Assembly (NCBI GenBank): GCA_903923345.1
Contig: CAIXXI010000093.1
Coordinates: 1-11,146, forward strand
Length of the DNA: 11,146 nt
Direction: 5' to 3'
From: an uncultured Burkholderiales bacterium
Lineage (GTDB): Bacteria > Pseudomonadota > Gammaproteobacteria > Burkholderiales > Burkholderiaceae_E
The notes beneath the pieces are model-generated. The model was not told where the DNA came from. It made no database searches and saw only the letters and a program-made list of their open reading frames with translations. The position numbers and the translations under genes were made by a program. This document shows, one piece after another, positions 1-8,356 of this stretch; the first letter of the stretch is position 1; the number at the start of each line of letters is the position of its first letter.

Positions 1-2568
1 CACTGGGGGTTCAACGGGCGCCCCTGGGCTGCGCCGCCGATTCGCCCACTCGATGACTGGCTCGATGCCGTCGCGCCCACGCGGCATGTCGATCCGCTGG
101 CGCGCCTGCTGCAGGTGCTGGCGGCGATCGATTCAGTGCTGCCCTCCGGGTCCGAGCGGCGCTCGCCGACCGAGCGGCTGGCGTTGGCGGCTGGCCTGAC
201 GCAGGTCCTGGATGCGGTGACCCTCTCGGGTCCGGGCACAGATCTGCGCGACCCTCAGTGGCTGGCCCGGGCCACGCAGGCCTTCGGATCGGCCCTGGCG
301 CTGGAGCACCTGGAGCAGGAGTTGAGCCTGCTGGCTGACCTGGGCGAGGTCCTTGGGCCCGCCGTGACCGAGGCCGCCCGGGTCGACCTCGACCGCATCG
401 ATCGCATCAGCCGGGCCTGGGCCGGCAGCGGCACCCGCGTGGCCTGGCTGACCTGGCATCCGGATACGCCCCGGGAGGCCGCGCTGCGGGCAGCGCTTCG
501 CGAGCAGATCCCTGTGGCGGATCGGGTCTGGCTCAGCCCCGACTGGCCTGCAGTCGGCCGGCAGGTTCCCTTGCTCAGAGCAGCCTGGCCAGAGGCCTTT
601 GACGAGCCGCGCCGGCCCCTGCCCGAGCGCAGGCAATCCTGGCGCACGGATCCGCGCGGGCCGTCACCCGCCGTGCTGCATGCCTCGGATCGCGAGCGCG
701 AGGCGCATCTGGCCGTCGAGTGGCTGATCGACCGGATCCGTGCGGCCAGGACCGTGGGCGCACCCGACCCGAAGCTGGGGATCATCGCAATCGACCGTTG
801 GCTTGCACGCCGGGTGAGGGCGCTGCTCGAGCGGACCGAGGTGTTGATCGACGATCGAGAAGGCTGGTTGTTGTCGACGACCGTCGCAGCCAGTGCGGTG
901 ATGGGCTGGCTCGATGCGATTGCCGGCCAGGGTTATTACGACGACCTGCTGGGCTGGCTCGATTCGCCCTTTGTGAGGCCGGCGGGCGGGCGTGATCTGT
1001 GGCAATGGATCGAGCGGCGCGCCAGCGTCGACGGCTATCTGCGCGGCTGGAAAGGGCTGGTTGGGACGGCCGAGCAGCCCGAGCCTGCCGGGGTCAGGGG
1101 GCTCATCGACGCCTGCGCCGAGCAGCGAGCCGCGAAAACCCTCTCGCAGCATCTCGATGGCCTGGACCGCATGCTGGCCTGGAGCGGGGCGCTGGCGGCG
1201 CTCGGAACCGATGAGGCCGGCCGTCAGGTGCTGTCGGTGCTGGCCGCCCTGCGCCGCGAAGCAAGCGCGATGGCACAGGGGCAGGATCTGGCGTTCTCGG
1301 AGTTTCGTGCGCTGTGCAGCATGGTGTTCGAGCGGCAGCGGTATCGGGGGGCAATCGAGAGCCCGGTCATGATGCTCACCCCGGCTGATGCGGTCGGGCG
1401 GCCATTCGATGCGCTGCTGGTGCTGGGCGCTGCACAGGGCGCGCTGCCCGCACCGCCGGCGCCCTTGCCGTTGGTCAATGATCCGATGCGCGAATGGCTG
1501 GGGCTGCCGACGCTGGCTGGTCAGGCCCGTCGCCAGCAGCATGAGTTGATCCTGCTGCTGGCGCTGGCCGGGGAATCGGCGATCACCTGTCGGACCGACC
1601 CCGAGTCCGGCGCACGGCCCAGCCCGCTGATCGAGCGACTCGAATCGATCCGTCACGACGGCGCGCTGAACACGCGTTATTCACAGCCTGGAGTGGCCCG
1701 GACGATCCTCGCTCGGCCGGCCCGTCCCACACCGATCACCCTGTCTGCGGGGGTGCCGGCGCGCCTGTCGGTGAGCAGCATCGAACACCTGGTCGCCTGT
1801 CCGTTCCGGTTCGGCGCGCAGGCCGGCTGGCGGCTGCGTGAACTGCGAGAGCCGGTCGATGCGCCCGGCATTCGCGAGCGGGGCACGCTCGTGCATCTGA
1901 TCCTCGAGCGGTTTCACGCCGGCCTGGCACACGACGATCAGCCGCTCACTGCGGAGGCACGCGAGCCACTGCTCGCGCGGCTGGCGGCCATGACCGATCG
2001 GGTCGCGCTTGAGGTCAACGAGGGCAGTGCCAGCGCGGTCGATCAGCTGGCCGAATGGCGCGCCACGATGCCCGAATACCTCGACTGGGCGATTCGCCAG
2101 TCCGAACAGGGATGGCGCTGGCAGTCCGGTGAGCGGGCCGATCGGGTCGAACTTCGCTGGCAGCGCGCCCAGGCCGATCGGACAGTGCGCATCGAAGGCC
2201 GGATCGACCGCATCGATCAGGGCCCTGGCGGGCTTCGCGTGATCGACTACAAACTTGGCTCGGCCACGCGCCTGAAAGAGCGCGCCAGCCAGCCCAGGCG
2301 CGATGCCCAGCTGGCGATGTATGCCTGGTTTGCCCAGGCCGGCCAGGAGGACGCAAAGCTCGCCGAGGCCGGCTATCTCAGTCTGAAGCGCGGCCAGTTG
2401 GCCTTTCACGCGAGTTCGGCCGCGCCCGACGAAACCCTGTCGTGGTGGCAGCAACAGCTGCCCCTCACACTGGCCCGCATCGATGAGGGCGCGCCACTGG
2501 TCGCCTCGGGCACCGAGTGCGAATACTGCGCCAGTCGCGGGCTGTGTCGAAAGGCGCACTGGACATGA
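1..2568 (+). CDS. AddB-like PD-(D/E)XK nuclease, DNA repair protein (5' partial)
   Basis: The frame is open from base 1, so the start lies upstream; 855 residues are visible. The C-terminal third is a RecB/AddB-type nuclease. It shows the Ser-Ser-Ile-Glu-His...CPF entry (Cys codon 1798), GTLVHLILERF, the Asp of GRIDRI (codon 2206), IDYK (Asp 2245, Lys 2251) and a Gln in AQLAMYAW (codon 2308). Three more cysteines in C-x2-C-x5-C (codons 2518, 2527, 2545) complete the four-cysteine iron-sulfur 'staple' known from AddB. The middle resembles the AddB helicase-like body (TPADAVGRPFDALLVLG...LPAPPAPLPLV). It most resembles the roughly 900-residue 'probable DNA repair protein' family related to AddB (TIGR03623 as I recall it), so few residues should be missing. 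It probably works with the AddA-like helicase encoded next, which overlaps it by ATGA, to resect double-strand breaks. Whether the N-terminus keeps a Walker A motif cannot be seen. Confidence 0.85.
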   Translation, partial: HWGFNGRPWAAPPIRPLDDWLDAVAPTRHVDPLARLLQVLAAIDSVLPSGSERRSPTERLALAAGLTQVLDAVTLSGPGTDLRDPQWLARATQAFGSALALEHLEQELSLLADLGEVLGPAVTEAARVDLDRIDRISRAWAGSGTRVAWLTWHPDTPREAALRAALREQIPVADRVWLSPDWPAVGRQVPLLRAAWPEAFDEPRRPLPERRQSWRTDPRGPSPAVLHASDREREAHLAVEWLIDRIRAARTVGAPDPKLGIIAIDRWLARRVRALLERTEVLIDDREGWLLSTTVAASAVMGWLDAIAGQGYYDDLLGWLDSPFVRPAGGRDLWQWIERRASVDGYLRGWKGLVGTAEQPEPAGVRGLIDACAEQRAAKTLSQHLDGLDRMLAWSGALAALGTDEAGRQVLSVLAALRREASAMAQGQDLAFSEFRALCSMVFERQRYRGAIESPVMMLTPADAVGRPFDALLVLGAAQGALPAPPAPLPLVNDPMREWLGLPTLAGQARRQQHELILLLALAGESAITCRTDPESGARPSPLIERLESIRHDGALNTRYSQPGVARTILARPARPTPITLSAGVPARLSVSSIEHLVACPFRFGAQAGWRLRELREPVDAPGIRERGTLVHLILERFHAGLAHDDQPLTAEAREPLLARLAAMTDRVALEVNEGSASAVDQLAEWRATMPEYLDWAIRQSEQGWRWQSGERADRVELRWQRAQADRTVRIEGRIDRIDQGPGGLRVIDYKLGSATRLKERASQPRRDAQLAMYAWFAQAGQEDAKLAEAGYLSLKRGQLAFHASSAAPDETLSWWQQQLPLTLARIDEGAPLVASGTECEYCASRGLCRKAHWT

Positions 2569-5500
2569 GCGGCGAACGATTCGAGGTCGATGCGCGGGCC
2601 GTCGATTCACAGGCGTTTCGTCGGGCCGCAATCGATCCTGCGGTGAGCGTGCTGGTCGAGGCCTGCGCGGGCAGCGGCAAGACGACCCTGCTGGTCGGGC
2701 GCATCGTCCGGGCACTGCTGGACGGCGCCGAGCCGGATCAGATCCTGGCGGTCACCTTCACCCGCCTGGCTGCACACGAAATGCGCGAGCGCCTGGTGTC
2801 GGCCCTGCGCGATCTGGCCACCGTCGATGACGCGACCCTGCTCACGACCCTGCAAGCCTGGTACGGACTGGATGAGGCTGATGCACGCGCGCAGTCGCAG
2901 CGGGCCAGAGGCCTGTACGAAGACCTGCTCAGCCATCCGCGCGGCGCCGACATCACCACCTTTCACAGCTGGTTCGGGCTGCTGGCCCGCCTAGCCCCGA
3001 TCACCGACGAGCTGGGCGCGGGCTCGACCCTGACCGATGAAGGCGCCTCGCTGATCCGCCAGGGCTGGTATGCCTGGCTCGATTCGATCGACACGCCTGC
3101 CCGCGCTGCCCTTCGGACCGACTTCGAAGCGGTGGTGGCCGCAATCGGATTGCACGAGACCCGTGTGTGCCTGCAGTCGATGCTCGAGCAGCGCACCGAC
3201 TGGGCGGTGGCCCTCGGTGTCGACCCGGATGCACCCGGTCCTGTGCTGGCGCAGGCGGCCGATCGGGCTGCGCAGGCCTACCTCGAGCATTGGTGCGACA
3301 GCGCCACGCAGTGGGCGGTGGCGGTCTGCGGTGCTGCGCCACAGGTCGCAATCGATTCACCCCAGGCGCTGGCCTGGCAGGTCTGTCGTGACCCGCAGAT
3401 GCGCGAGGACGTGGCCTGCTTGGCGCGGTGGCTGCCTGATAACGGCGCCCGGTGGGCAGCCAAGGCCGAGTCGGCCGGGATGCTGGCTGCCGAACCCCCT
3501 GAGGACCCGGATGATGCGCAGGCCTGGTTCGAGGCGCTGGCGCAGATCGTGCTCACCAAGCAGGGCGCCGCCGCGGCCCTGTCGCCGATCAAATCGCTCA
3601 AGGCGCGCCTGGTCCTTGAGGGGGGCGAAGACGCTGCGATGGCACGCTGGGAGGCGCTGGCTGCGCGCATCATGGCCGCGCGCGCTTATCTCGACGAGTG
3701 GCGCGGCGTAGACCTGAATGCCCGACTGATGCGCTGCGGCGCCGACCTCATCGGTGTGCTGCGCGATCTCAAACGCGCCCAGGGCCTGATCGATTTCGCC
3801 GACCTCGAATCCATCGCCTATCGCCTGCTGCGCGATCCCGGCATGGCGGCCTACCTGCAGTGCCGCCTCGACCGGCGCTATCGCCACCTGTTGTTCGATG
3901 AGTTCCAGGACACCAGCAGCCTGCAATGGCGGGTGCTGTCCGACTGGCTGCAGTCCTACGCGGGGGCCGGCGATCGGCCCTCGCTGTTTGTCGTCGGTGA
4001 TCCGAAGCAGTCGATCTACCGGTTCAGGCGCGCCGAAGCGCGGGTCTTCGAGTCGGCGCGCGCCCTGCTGCGCGACGGTTTCGATGCCCGCCAGGCCAGC
4101 ACCGACACCACCCACCGCAACGCACCGGCGATCGTCGAGGTGCTCAACCGCTGCCTGCCCGCGACCATGCCGCATTACCGGACCCAGGCGACGCTGGCCA
4201 GGGTCGAGCAGGGCCTGTTCTGGAAGTTGCCGCTGGTGGCGGCGCAAGCCCCGGCGTCCGAGCTCGCCTGCGAGTCTGATGACGATTGGCTGAACGCATC
4301 GCCCCCGGATGACTCGACCCTGCGCCTTGAAGAGGGGCGCCAGATCGCCCGTGCAATCGAGGCGGCCCGAGCGGAGCTTGAGCGTCAGGGCTTGCCGTGT
4401 CCGTTCGGTCAGATCTTCGTGCTGGCCCATGCGCGCACCGGTTTTCCGGCCTACGAACGGGCGCTGCGCGAGGCGGGGCTGCCGGTGCGCTCCGATCGGC
4501 CGGGCGGCCTGCTCAACAGCCTGGAGGCCGAAGACCTGTGCGCGCTGCTTCGATTCGTGCGCCGACCCGACGACGACCTCTCGCTGGCGCAGATTCTGGC
4601 CTCGCCCTTGATCGGGCTCAGCACTGAGCAGATCGACTGGATCGCCGCCCAGGCCGCCGCCGAATCGCCATCGCCTCCAGACTGGTGGACGCTGCTCAAG
4701 GCCTGGTCGGACACGGCGGGGTCAGACGCGGTGGGGCCTGCGCTCGCCCCGCCTGCGCCCTTCGATCTGGCGCAGGTGGTCGCGCAGTTGCGCGACTGGA
4801 TCGGTCTGGCCGCTCAACGCCCGGTTCATGACGTGCTGGACGCGGTGCTGGCCCGCGCCGATGCGTTTGCCGCCTATCCGGCCGCAGTCGATGCCGCCCG
4901 CCGCCAGACCGTGCTGGCCAATCTGTGCGCAATGCTCGGCCTGGCGCTCGATGTCGATGCCGGCCGCTACCCAAGCCTGGCCCGATTCCTCGGCAAGTTG
5001 CGCGATTACGATGCACTCGAGGATCGGGATGGGCCGGGCGAGGGCCGACCCGAGTCAATCGATGCCATCCGGTTGATGACGATCCACGGGTCAAAGGGGC
5101 TGGAGGCCAACCTTGTCGTGCTCGCGGATGCCCATCACACCGTGCGCGCGCCTGGGCGTCACCTGTTTGTCGACTGGTCCCCGGATGATCCGCGCCCGAG
5201 CCATGTGTCGTTTGCGCTCGGCTCCGAATTCAAGGGTCTGTCGCGCCAGGCGAGTTTTCAGCGTGACGCCGAGCTGCGCCAGCGCGAGCAGATGAACCTG
5301 CTTTATGTCGCCATCACCCGTGCGCGCCATGGGGTGATCGTCAGTGGCACCGCATCGCGCCATGCCCTGACAGACTCCTGGTACGAGCTCCTGCAGGGCG
5401 TCGAGCCACCGCCGATGTGGACGCCACCTGTTTCAGCCTCACCACTGGCCACCGATCAGTCCCAGGCGCAGTCCTTCACCCTGCAACTGCCCGACTGGCC

Positions 5501-6104
5501 CCGGCTCTGCGTGGGCGCGGTGATCGAGCGTGCGCCGGCACTGAGCGAAGGCGAGCGCGTGGCCACCGCATTGGGTCATGCCCTGCATCGGGCCCTTGAA
5601 CTGACGCAATCGGGTTCGCCTCCCGGGCTGGACGAGGCCTGGGTCCGGGAGGCGCTGACGGTCTTTGATCTGAGCGATGCGCAGCGTGAGCAGGCGCTCG
5701 CTCAAGCGCGCGCCGTGCTGGCGATCCCGGAACTCACGCGGGTCTTCGACACCGCGACCCCGGCGATTGCCGAGTACGAGATCCTCGATGCGCAGGGCGT
5801 GGCACGCCGCCTCGATCGCATCGCGCGCATCGACGACGCGCTCTGGATCATCGATTACAAATGGTCGGTTGGTGAGACCCGCCGCGACGAATACCGCGAG
5901 CAACTCGCCGGTTACCGGGCTCTGGTCGCGCAGATGTCTCCCAGGCCCTTTGATGCGCCCGGGCCGATTCGCACCGTCCTGGTCGATGCCAGCCTGCGCC
6001 GTGTCGAGTTCGACATCGACCTGATGATCGCCACGCCCGCCGCGCCGGGCTTGGCCTCCTCGCCCCCGAACGACCTTGACCCGGGGGGCGCACGCCCCGG
6101 CTGA
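2565..6104 (+). CDS. addA: AddA-like UvrD-family helicase-nuclease
   Basis: This 1179-residue protein is the ATP-driven 3'-5' helicase and nuclease subunit of an AddAB-like break-resection enzyme. Walker A is AGSGKTT (35-41), followed by VTFTRLAAHEMRERL (motif Ia). Walker B is LLFDEFQDT (443-450), then VVGDPKQSIYRFR (476-488). Motif V is MTIHGSKGLE (838-847) and motif VI is NLLYVAITRAR (911-921). The C-terminal nuclease has LGHALHRALEL (from 1003), Asp1084 in RLDRI, IIDYKW with Asp1097 and Lys1099, and EQLAGYRAL. Length and layout fit AddA, and also RecB, but the partner is AddB-like and no recC or recD is seen. I chose the ATG at 2565 because it overlaps the upstream stop (ATGA) and gives the family-like N-terminus; an in-frame ATG at 2517 lies inside the previous gene. 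A weak AAAGG (2550-2554) precedes it, so translational coupling is likely. All helicase and nuclease residues I looked for are present. Confidence 0.88.
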   Translation: MSGERFEVDARAVDSQAFRRAAIDPAVSVLVEACAGSGKTTLLVGRIVRALLDGAEPDQILAVTFTRLAAHEMRERLVSALRDLATVDDATLLTTLQAWYGLDEADARAQSQRARGLYEDLLSHPRGADITTFHSWFGLLARLAPITDELGAGSTLTDEGASLIRQGWYAWLDSIDTPARAALRTDFEAVVAAIGLHETRVCLQSMLEQRTDWAVALGVDPDAPGPVLAQAADRAAQAYLEHWCDSATQWAVAVCGAAPQVAIDSPQALAWQVCRDPQMREDVACLARWLPDNGARWAAKAESAGMLAAEPPEDPDDAQAWFEALAQIVLTKQGAAAALSPIKSLKARLVLEGGEDAAMARWEALAARIMAARAYLDEWRGVDLNARLMRCGADLIGVLRDLKRAQGLIDFADLESIAYRLLRDPGMAAYLQCRLDRRYRHLLFDEFQDTSSLQWRVLSDWLQSYAGAGDRPSLFVVGDPKQSIYRFRRAEARVFESARALLRDGFDARQASTDTTHRNAPAIVEVLNRCLPATMPHYRTQATLARVEQGLFWKLPLVAAQAPASELACESDDDWLNASPPDDSTLRLEEGRQIARAIEAARAELERQGLPCPFGQIFVLAHARTGFPAYERALREAGLPVRSDRPGGLLNSLEAEDLCALLRFVRRPDDDLSLAQILASPLIGLSTEQIDWIAAQAAAESPSPPDWWTLLKAWSDTAGSDAVGPALAPPAPFDLAQVVAQLRDWIGLAAQRPVHDVLDAVLARADAFAAYPAAVDAARRQTVLANLCAMLGLALDVDAGRYPSLARFLGKLRDYDALEDRDGPGEGRPESIDAIRLMTIHGSKGLEANLVVLADAHHTVRAPGRHLFVDWSPDDPRPSHVSFALGSEFKGLSRQASFQRDAELRQREQMNLLYVAITRARHGVIVSGTASRHALTDSWYELLQGVEPPPMWTPPVSASPLATDQSQAQSFTLQLPDWPRLCVGAVIERAPALSEGERVATALGHALHRALELTQSGSPPGLDEAWVREALTVFDLSDAQREQALAQARAVLAIPELTRVFDTATPAIAEYEILDAQGVARRLDRIARIDDALWIIDYKWSVGETRRDEYREQLAGYRALVAQMSPRPFDAPGPIRTVLVDASLRRVEFDIDLMIATPAAPGLASSPPNDLDPGGARPG

Positions 6105-6110
6105 TACAAT
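6102..6110 (+). promoter_or_regulatory. Extended -10 promoter of ffs
   Basis: TGATACAAT reads as an extended -10 (TGn followed by TACAAT, 6105-6110). The usual 6-7 nt step gives a start at about G6117, the first base of the SRP RNA terminal stem. TTGACC at 6076-6081 looks like a -35, but a 23-nt spacer is too long, so the extended -10 probably carries the promoter. The TGA at 6102-6104 is also the stop codon of the addA-like gene. Confidence 0.6.
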
Positions 6111-6115
6111 CGGGA

Positions 6116-6215
6116 TGGACGGGCCTCCTCGCATTTCGGCGTGGTCCACCTGGTCAGGTCCGGAAGGAAGCAGCCAATGCCGCTCTCCGGAAGTGCCGAG
6201 GGTCGGGCTCGTCCA
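6116..6215 (+). ncRNA. ffs: Small bacterial SRP RNA (4.5S RNA)
   Basis: This is the RNA scaffold of the signal recognition particle, which binds Ffh and FtsY to target nascent membrane proteins. The apical hairpin at 6152-6175 carries the near-invariant GGTCAGGTCCGGAAGGAAGC core with the GGAA tetraloop at 6162-6165 and the asymmetric internal loop bound by Ffh. The ends pair well: GGACGGGCCU (6117-6126) with GGGCUCGUCC (6205-6214), including G-U pairs, and the helix can extend through 6112-6116 and 6215-6219 with one A-C mismatch. The length of about 100 nt fits the short proteobacterial form without an Alu domain. The exact 5' and 3' ends are inferred from the helix and the promoter. It lies between the addA-like gene and dnaX, a common place for ffs in related bacteria. 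No U-rich terminator follows. Confidence 0.95.
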
Positions 6216-6261
6216 CCCCCGCCCGTCACGCCCCGCGCTGTCACGCCACCGAAGGCATGAT

Positions 6262-6284
6262 CTGCGGGTCCATCGAGCCCGCAG
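6262..6284 (+). other. GC-rich hairpin in the ffs-dnaX intergenic region
   Basis: CTGCGGG (6262-6268) pairs with CCCGCAG (6278-6284) around a 9-nt loop, 13 nt before the dnaX ATG. No U-run follows (the next bases are CCCTTCGTCC), so it is not a canonical intrinsic terminator. It could stabilise the ffs precursor 3' end, act as a weak terminator, or modulate dnaX translation. Function is inferred only from position. Confidence 0.4.
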
Positions 6285-6297
6285 CCCTTCGTCCTAC

Positions 6298-8022
6298 ATG
6301 TCCCATCAGGTCCTTGCCCGTAAGTGGCGCCCGCGAGACTTCGATTCGCTGGTCGGTCAGGAGCATGTGGTCCGGGCGCTGACCCACGCGCTCGACACCG
6401 GCCGCCTTCATCACGCCTATCTGTTCACCGGAACCCGAGGTGTGGGCAAGACCACGGTCTCCCGCATCCTGGCGCGTGCGCTGAACTGTGAGGTCGGCGT
6501 CAGTGCGCGGCCGTGCGGCGTGTGCAGTGCCTGCGTCTCGATCGAACAGGGTCGATTTCCCGATTATGTCGAGATGGATGCCGCATCGAATCGCGGCGTC
6601 GAGGACATGGCCCAGCTGCTGGAGCAGGTCGTGTATGCGCCGGTGTCCGGCCGCTACAAGGTCTACATGATCGATGAAGTGCACATGCTGAGCGGGCATG
6701 CCTTCAATGCGATGCTCAAGACGCTTGAAGAACCGCCGGCGCATGTGGTGTTCATCCTGGCCACCACCGACCCGCGCAAGGTCCCGGTGACGGTGCTGTC
6801 GCGCTGCCTGCAGTTCAATCTCAAGAATCTGCCGCCCCCCTCGATCGCCCGGCATCTGGCGGTCGTGCTGGAAGCCGAGGAGGTGCCCTTCGAGCATCCG
6901 GCGCTCACGCTGATTGGCCGTGCCGCCGCCGGCAGCATGCGCGATGCGCTGTCCCTGCTCGATCAGGCGATTGCGCACGGCGGTGGCCGCATTGAAGCAT
7001 CCGGTGTGCGGGACATGCTCGGTGCAGTCGATCGCCACGACCTCGATCGCATCCTCGATGCCCTGGAAGCCGCCGACGGGCGCGCGCTGGTGGCGATTGC
7101 CGACGACATGCTCACCGGCAATGCGCCGTTTGATCGCACCCTGCTCGATTTCGCCGCGCTGCTGCAAAGCCTGGCCCTGGCTCAGGTCGGTGCATTGCCC
7201 GAAGAAGACGACCCGGGCGGGGCACTGGCCGAACGTGCCGCCCGGATCGCGCCTGAGGACCTTCAGGCCTGGTATCAGATTGCCATTTACGGCAGCCGCG
7301 ATCTGCCGCTGGCCCCCGAGCCGCATGCCGGTTTCACCATGACCCTGCTCAGGCTGCTGGCCTTCAGGGCCGATGCGGGTACGGCTGCAGGCGCGTCGTC
7401 CGCGCCGCCCCGGCCGCCGGCGACCCCACCCAGCTCGCCGCCCAGGCCCACGCCGGCCCCTGCCGCACGCGCTCAGGTGCCGGTTCGCACCGCCCCGATG
7501 GCTCGGCCAGCGGAGCCGGTGGCGTCACAACCCCCTGCGCCCCAGCCGCCCACCGCACCGCCGCCCACCGCACCGCCGCCCACCGCATCGCAGTCCACCG
7601 CACAGCCGCCGGAATCATTCGACGGCAACTGGCCTGCGCTGGCGGCCTCGGTCAATGCCCGGCTGGGTCGAGCTGGCCTGGTCGGCCAGTTCATGACGCA
7701 AAGCGAACTGCTCGGCTGGGACCCTGACAGCTTCATGGTACGGGTTCCGGTCAAGCCGCTGGCTGAGCCGGGGCTGGTGACCAAGGTGCGCGATGTCCTG
7801 ACCAGCCATCTGGGCCGCCCGGTGGCGATCAAGGTCGAAGTCGGCGCGGTGCGCGGCACGACTGCCGCCGCCGTGCGCACCCGGGAACAGGAGCAGGTTC
7901 AGGCGCAGGCCCGTGCCCGAATCGAAGGCGATGATTTCGTGCAGACACTGATCACTGGATTCGACGGTACGATCGTGCCCGACTCGATCCAGCCGATCGC
8001 ACCCACCGGAGAAACACCATGA
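6298..8022 (+). CDS. dnaX: DNA polymerase III subunit tau (gamma/tau)
   Basis: This 574-residue protein is the clamp-loader ATPase and organiser of the DNA polymerase III holoenzyme. The N-terminus SHQVLARKWRP is typical of the family. Walker A is GTRGVGKTT (45-53), the zinc ligands are Cys64, Cys73, Cys76 and Cys79, Walker B is DEVH (126-129), the SRC motif is 168-170, and sensor 2 is GSMRDALS (212-219). A Pro/Ala-rich linker (about 360-440) joins the AAA+ part to a C-terminal tau domain ending in DDFVQTLITGFDGTIVPDSI, which should bind the polymerase alpha subunit and DnaB. The protein is somewhat shorter than E. coli tau (643 residues). I chose the ATG at 6298 because it gives the family N-terminus; an in-frame ATG at 6076 would read through ffs. 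No clear Shine-Dalgarno precedes 6298. I saw no A-AAA-AAG slippery heptamer, so a frameshifted gamma form like that of E. coli is not supported. The stop overlaps the next start (ATGA). Confidence 0.96.
   Translation: MSHQVLARKWRPRDFDSLVGQEHVVRALTHALDTGRLHHAYLFTGTRGVGKTTVSRILARALNCEVGVSARPCGVCSACVSIEQGRFPDYVEMDAASNRGVEDMAQLLEQVVYAPVSGRYKVYMIDEVHMLSGHAFNAMLKTLEEPPAHVVFILATTDPRKVPVTVLSRCLQFNLKNLPPPSIARHLAVVLEAEEVPFEHPALTLIGRAAAGSMRDALSLLDQAIAHGGGRIEASGVRDMLGAVDRHDLDRILDALEAADGRALVAIADDMLTGNAPFDRTLLDFAALLQSLALAQVGALPEEDDPGGALAERAARIAPEDLQAWYQIAIYGSRDLPLAPEPHAGFTMTLLRLLAFRADAGTAAGASSAPPRPPATPPSSPPRPTPAPAARAQVPVRTAPMARPAEPVASQPPAPQPPTAPPPTAPPPTASQSTAQPPESFDGNWPALAASVNARLGRAGLVGQFMTQSELLGWDPDSFMVRVPVKPLAEPGLVTKVRDVLTSHLGRPVAIKVEVGAVRGTTAAAVRTREQEQVQAQARARIEGDDFVQTLITGFDGTIVPDSIQPIAPTGETP
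7543..7602 (+). repeat. 15-nt tandem repeat in the dnaX linker
   Basis: Four in-frame 15-nt units encode QPPTA, PPPTA, PPPTA and SQSTA (residues 416-435 of tau). Units two (7558-7572) and three (7573-7587) are identical at the DNA level (CCGCCGCCCACCGCA); the outer two have diverged. They lie in the flexible Pro-rich linker, where copy number can drift with little effect on folding. Confidence 0.85.
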
Positions 8023-8345
8023 TGAAGAACCAGCTTGCCGGACTGATGAAGCAGGCCCAGCAAATGCAGGACAACCTCAAGAAGGCGCAGGATCAGCTTG
8101 CCGGCGTCGAAGTCGAAGGGCAGTCGGGCGCCGGCCTGGTCAAGGTCGTCATCACCTGCCGCAATGATGTCAAGCGCATCACCATCGATCCAAGCCTGCT
8201 CGCAGACGACAAAGACATGCTCGAGGATCTGGTTGCTGCCGCAGTCAACGATGCCTTGCGCCGCGCCGAACAGACGTCTTCCGAGCGGATGGCCTCAGTC
8301 ACCTCCGGCCTGCCCCTGCCGCCCGGCTTCAAGATGCCCTTCTGA
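8019..8345 (+). CDS. ybaB: YbaB/EbfC family nucleoid-associated protein
   Basis: This 108-residue protein belongs to the small dimeric DNA-binding YbaB/EbfC family that coats the nucleoid. It begins with a long helix (NQLAGLMKQAQQMQDNLKKAQ), then the conserved strand region around VEVEGQSGAGLVKVVITCR and the acidic DKDMLEDLVAAAVNDA helix. It ends with the family's GLPLPPGFKMPF tail. Two adjacent in-frame ATGs exist (8019 and 8022). GGAG at 8008-8011 is 7 nt from the first and 10 nt from the second, so the first is favoured. The start overlaps the dnaX stop, suggesting coupled translation, and recR follows after 11 nt. The dnaX-ybaB-recR order is widely conserved in bacteria. Confidence 0.95.
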   Translation: MMKNQLAGLMKQAQQMQDNLKKAQDQLAGVEVEGQSGAGLVKVVITCRNDVKRITIDPSLLADDKDMLEDLVAAAVNDALRRAEQTSSERMASVTSGLPLPPGFKMPF

Positions 8346-8356
8346 TTGCGCGACCC

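Noticed and set aside
2517..2564. Upstream in-frame start for the AddA-like gene at 2517
   Set aside because: It falls in the coding part of the previous gene, and the ATGA overlap at 2565 is the usual coupled arrangement.
1681..2715. Minus-strand 344-residue open frame opposite the AddB-like gene
   Set aside because: No recognisable domain, and it lies fully opposite conserved nuclease motifs on the + strand.
3357..4430. Minus-strand 357-residue open frame opposite the AddA-like gene
   Set aside because: It covers the helicase Walker B region on the opposite strand and has no recognisable protein features.
6076..6081. TTGACC as a -35 for ffs
   Set aside because: A 23-nt spacer to TACAAT is too long for a sigma70 promoter; the extended -10 alone is more plausible.
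6076..6297. Upstream in-frame start for dnaX at 6076
   Set aside because: It would translate through the ffs RNA and add 74 residues absent from the family; 6298 gives the expected N-terminus.
6241..7326. Minus-strand 361-residue open frame opposite dnaX
   Set aside because: It is a shadow frame in GC-rich coding DNA; the + strand frame encodes a clear DnaX with all motifs.
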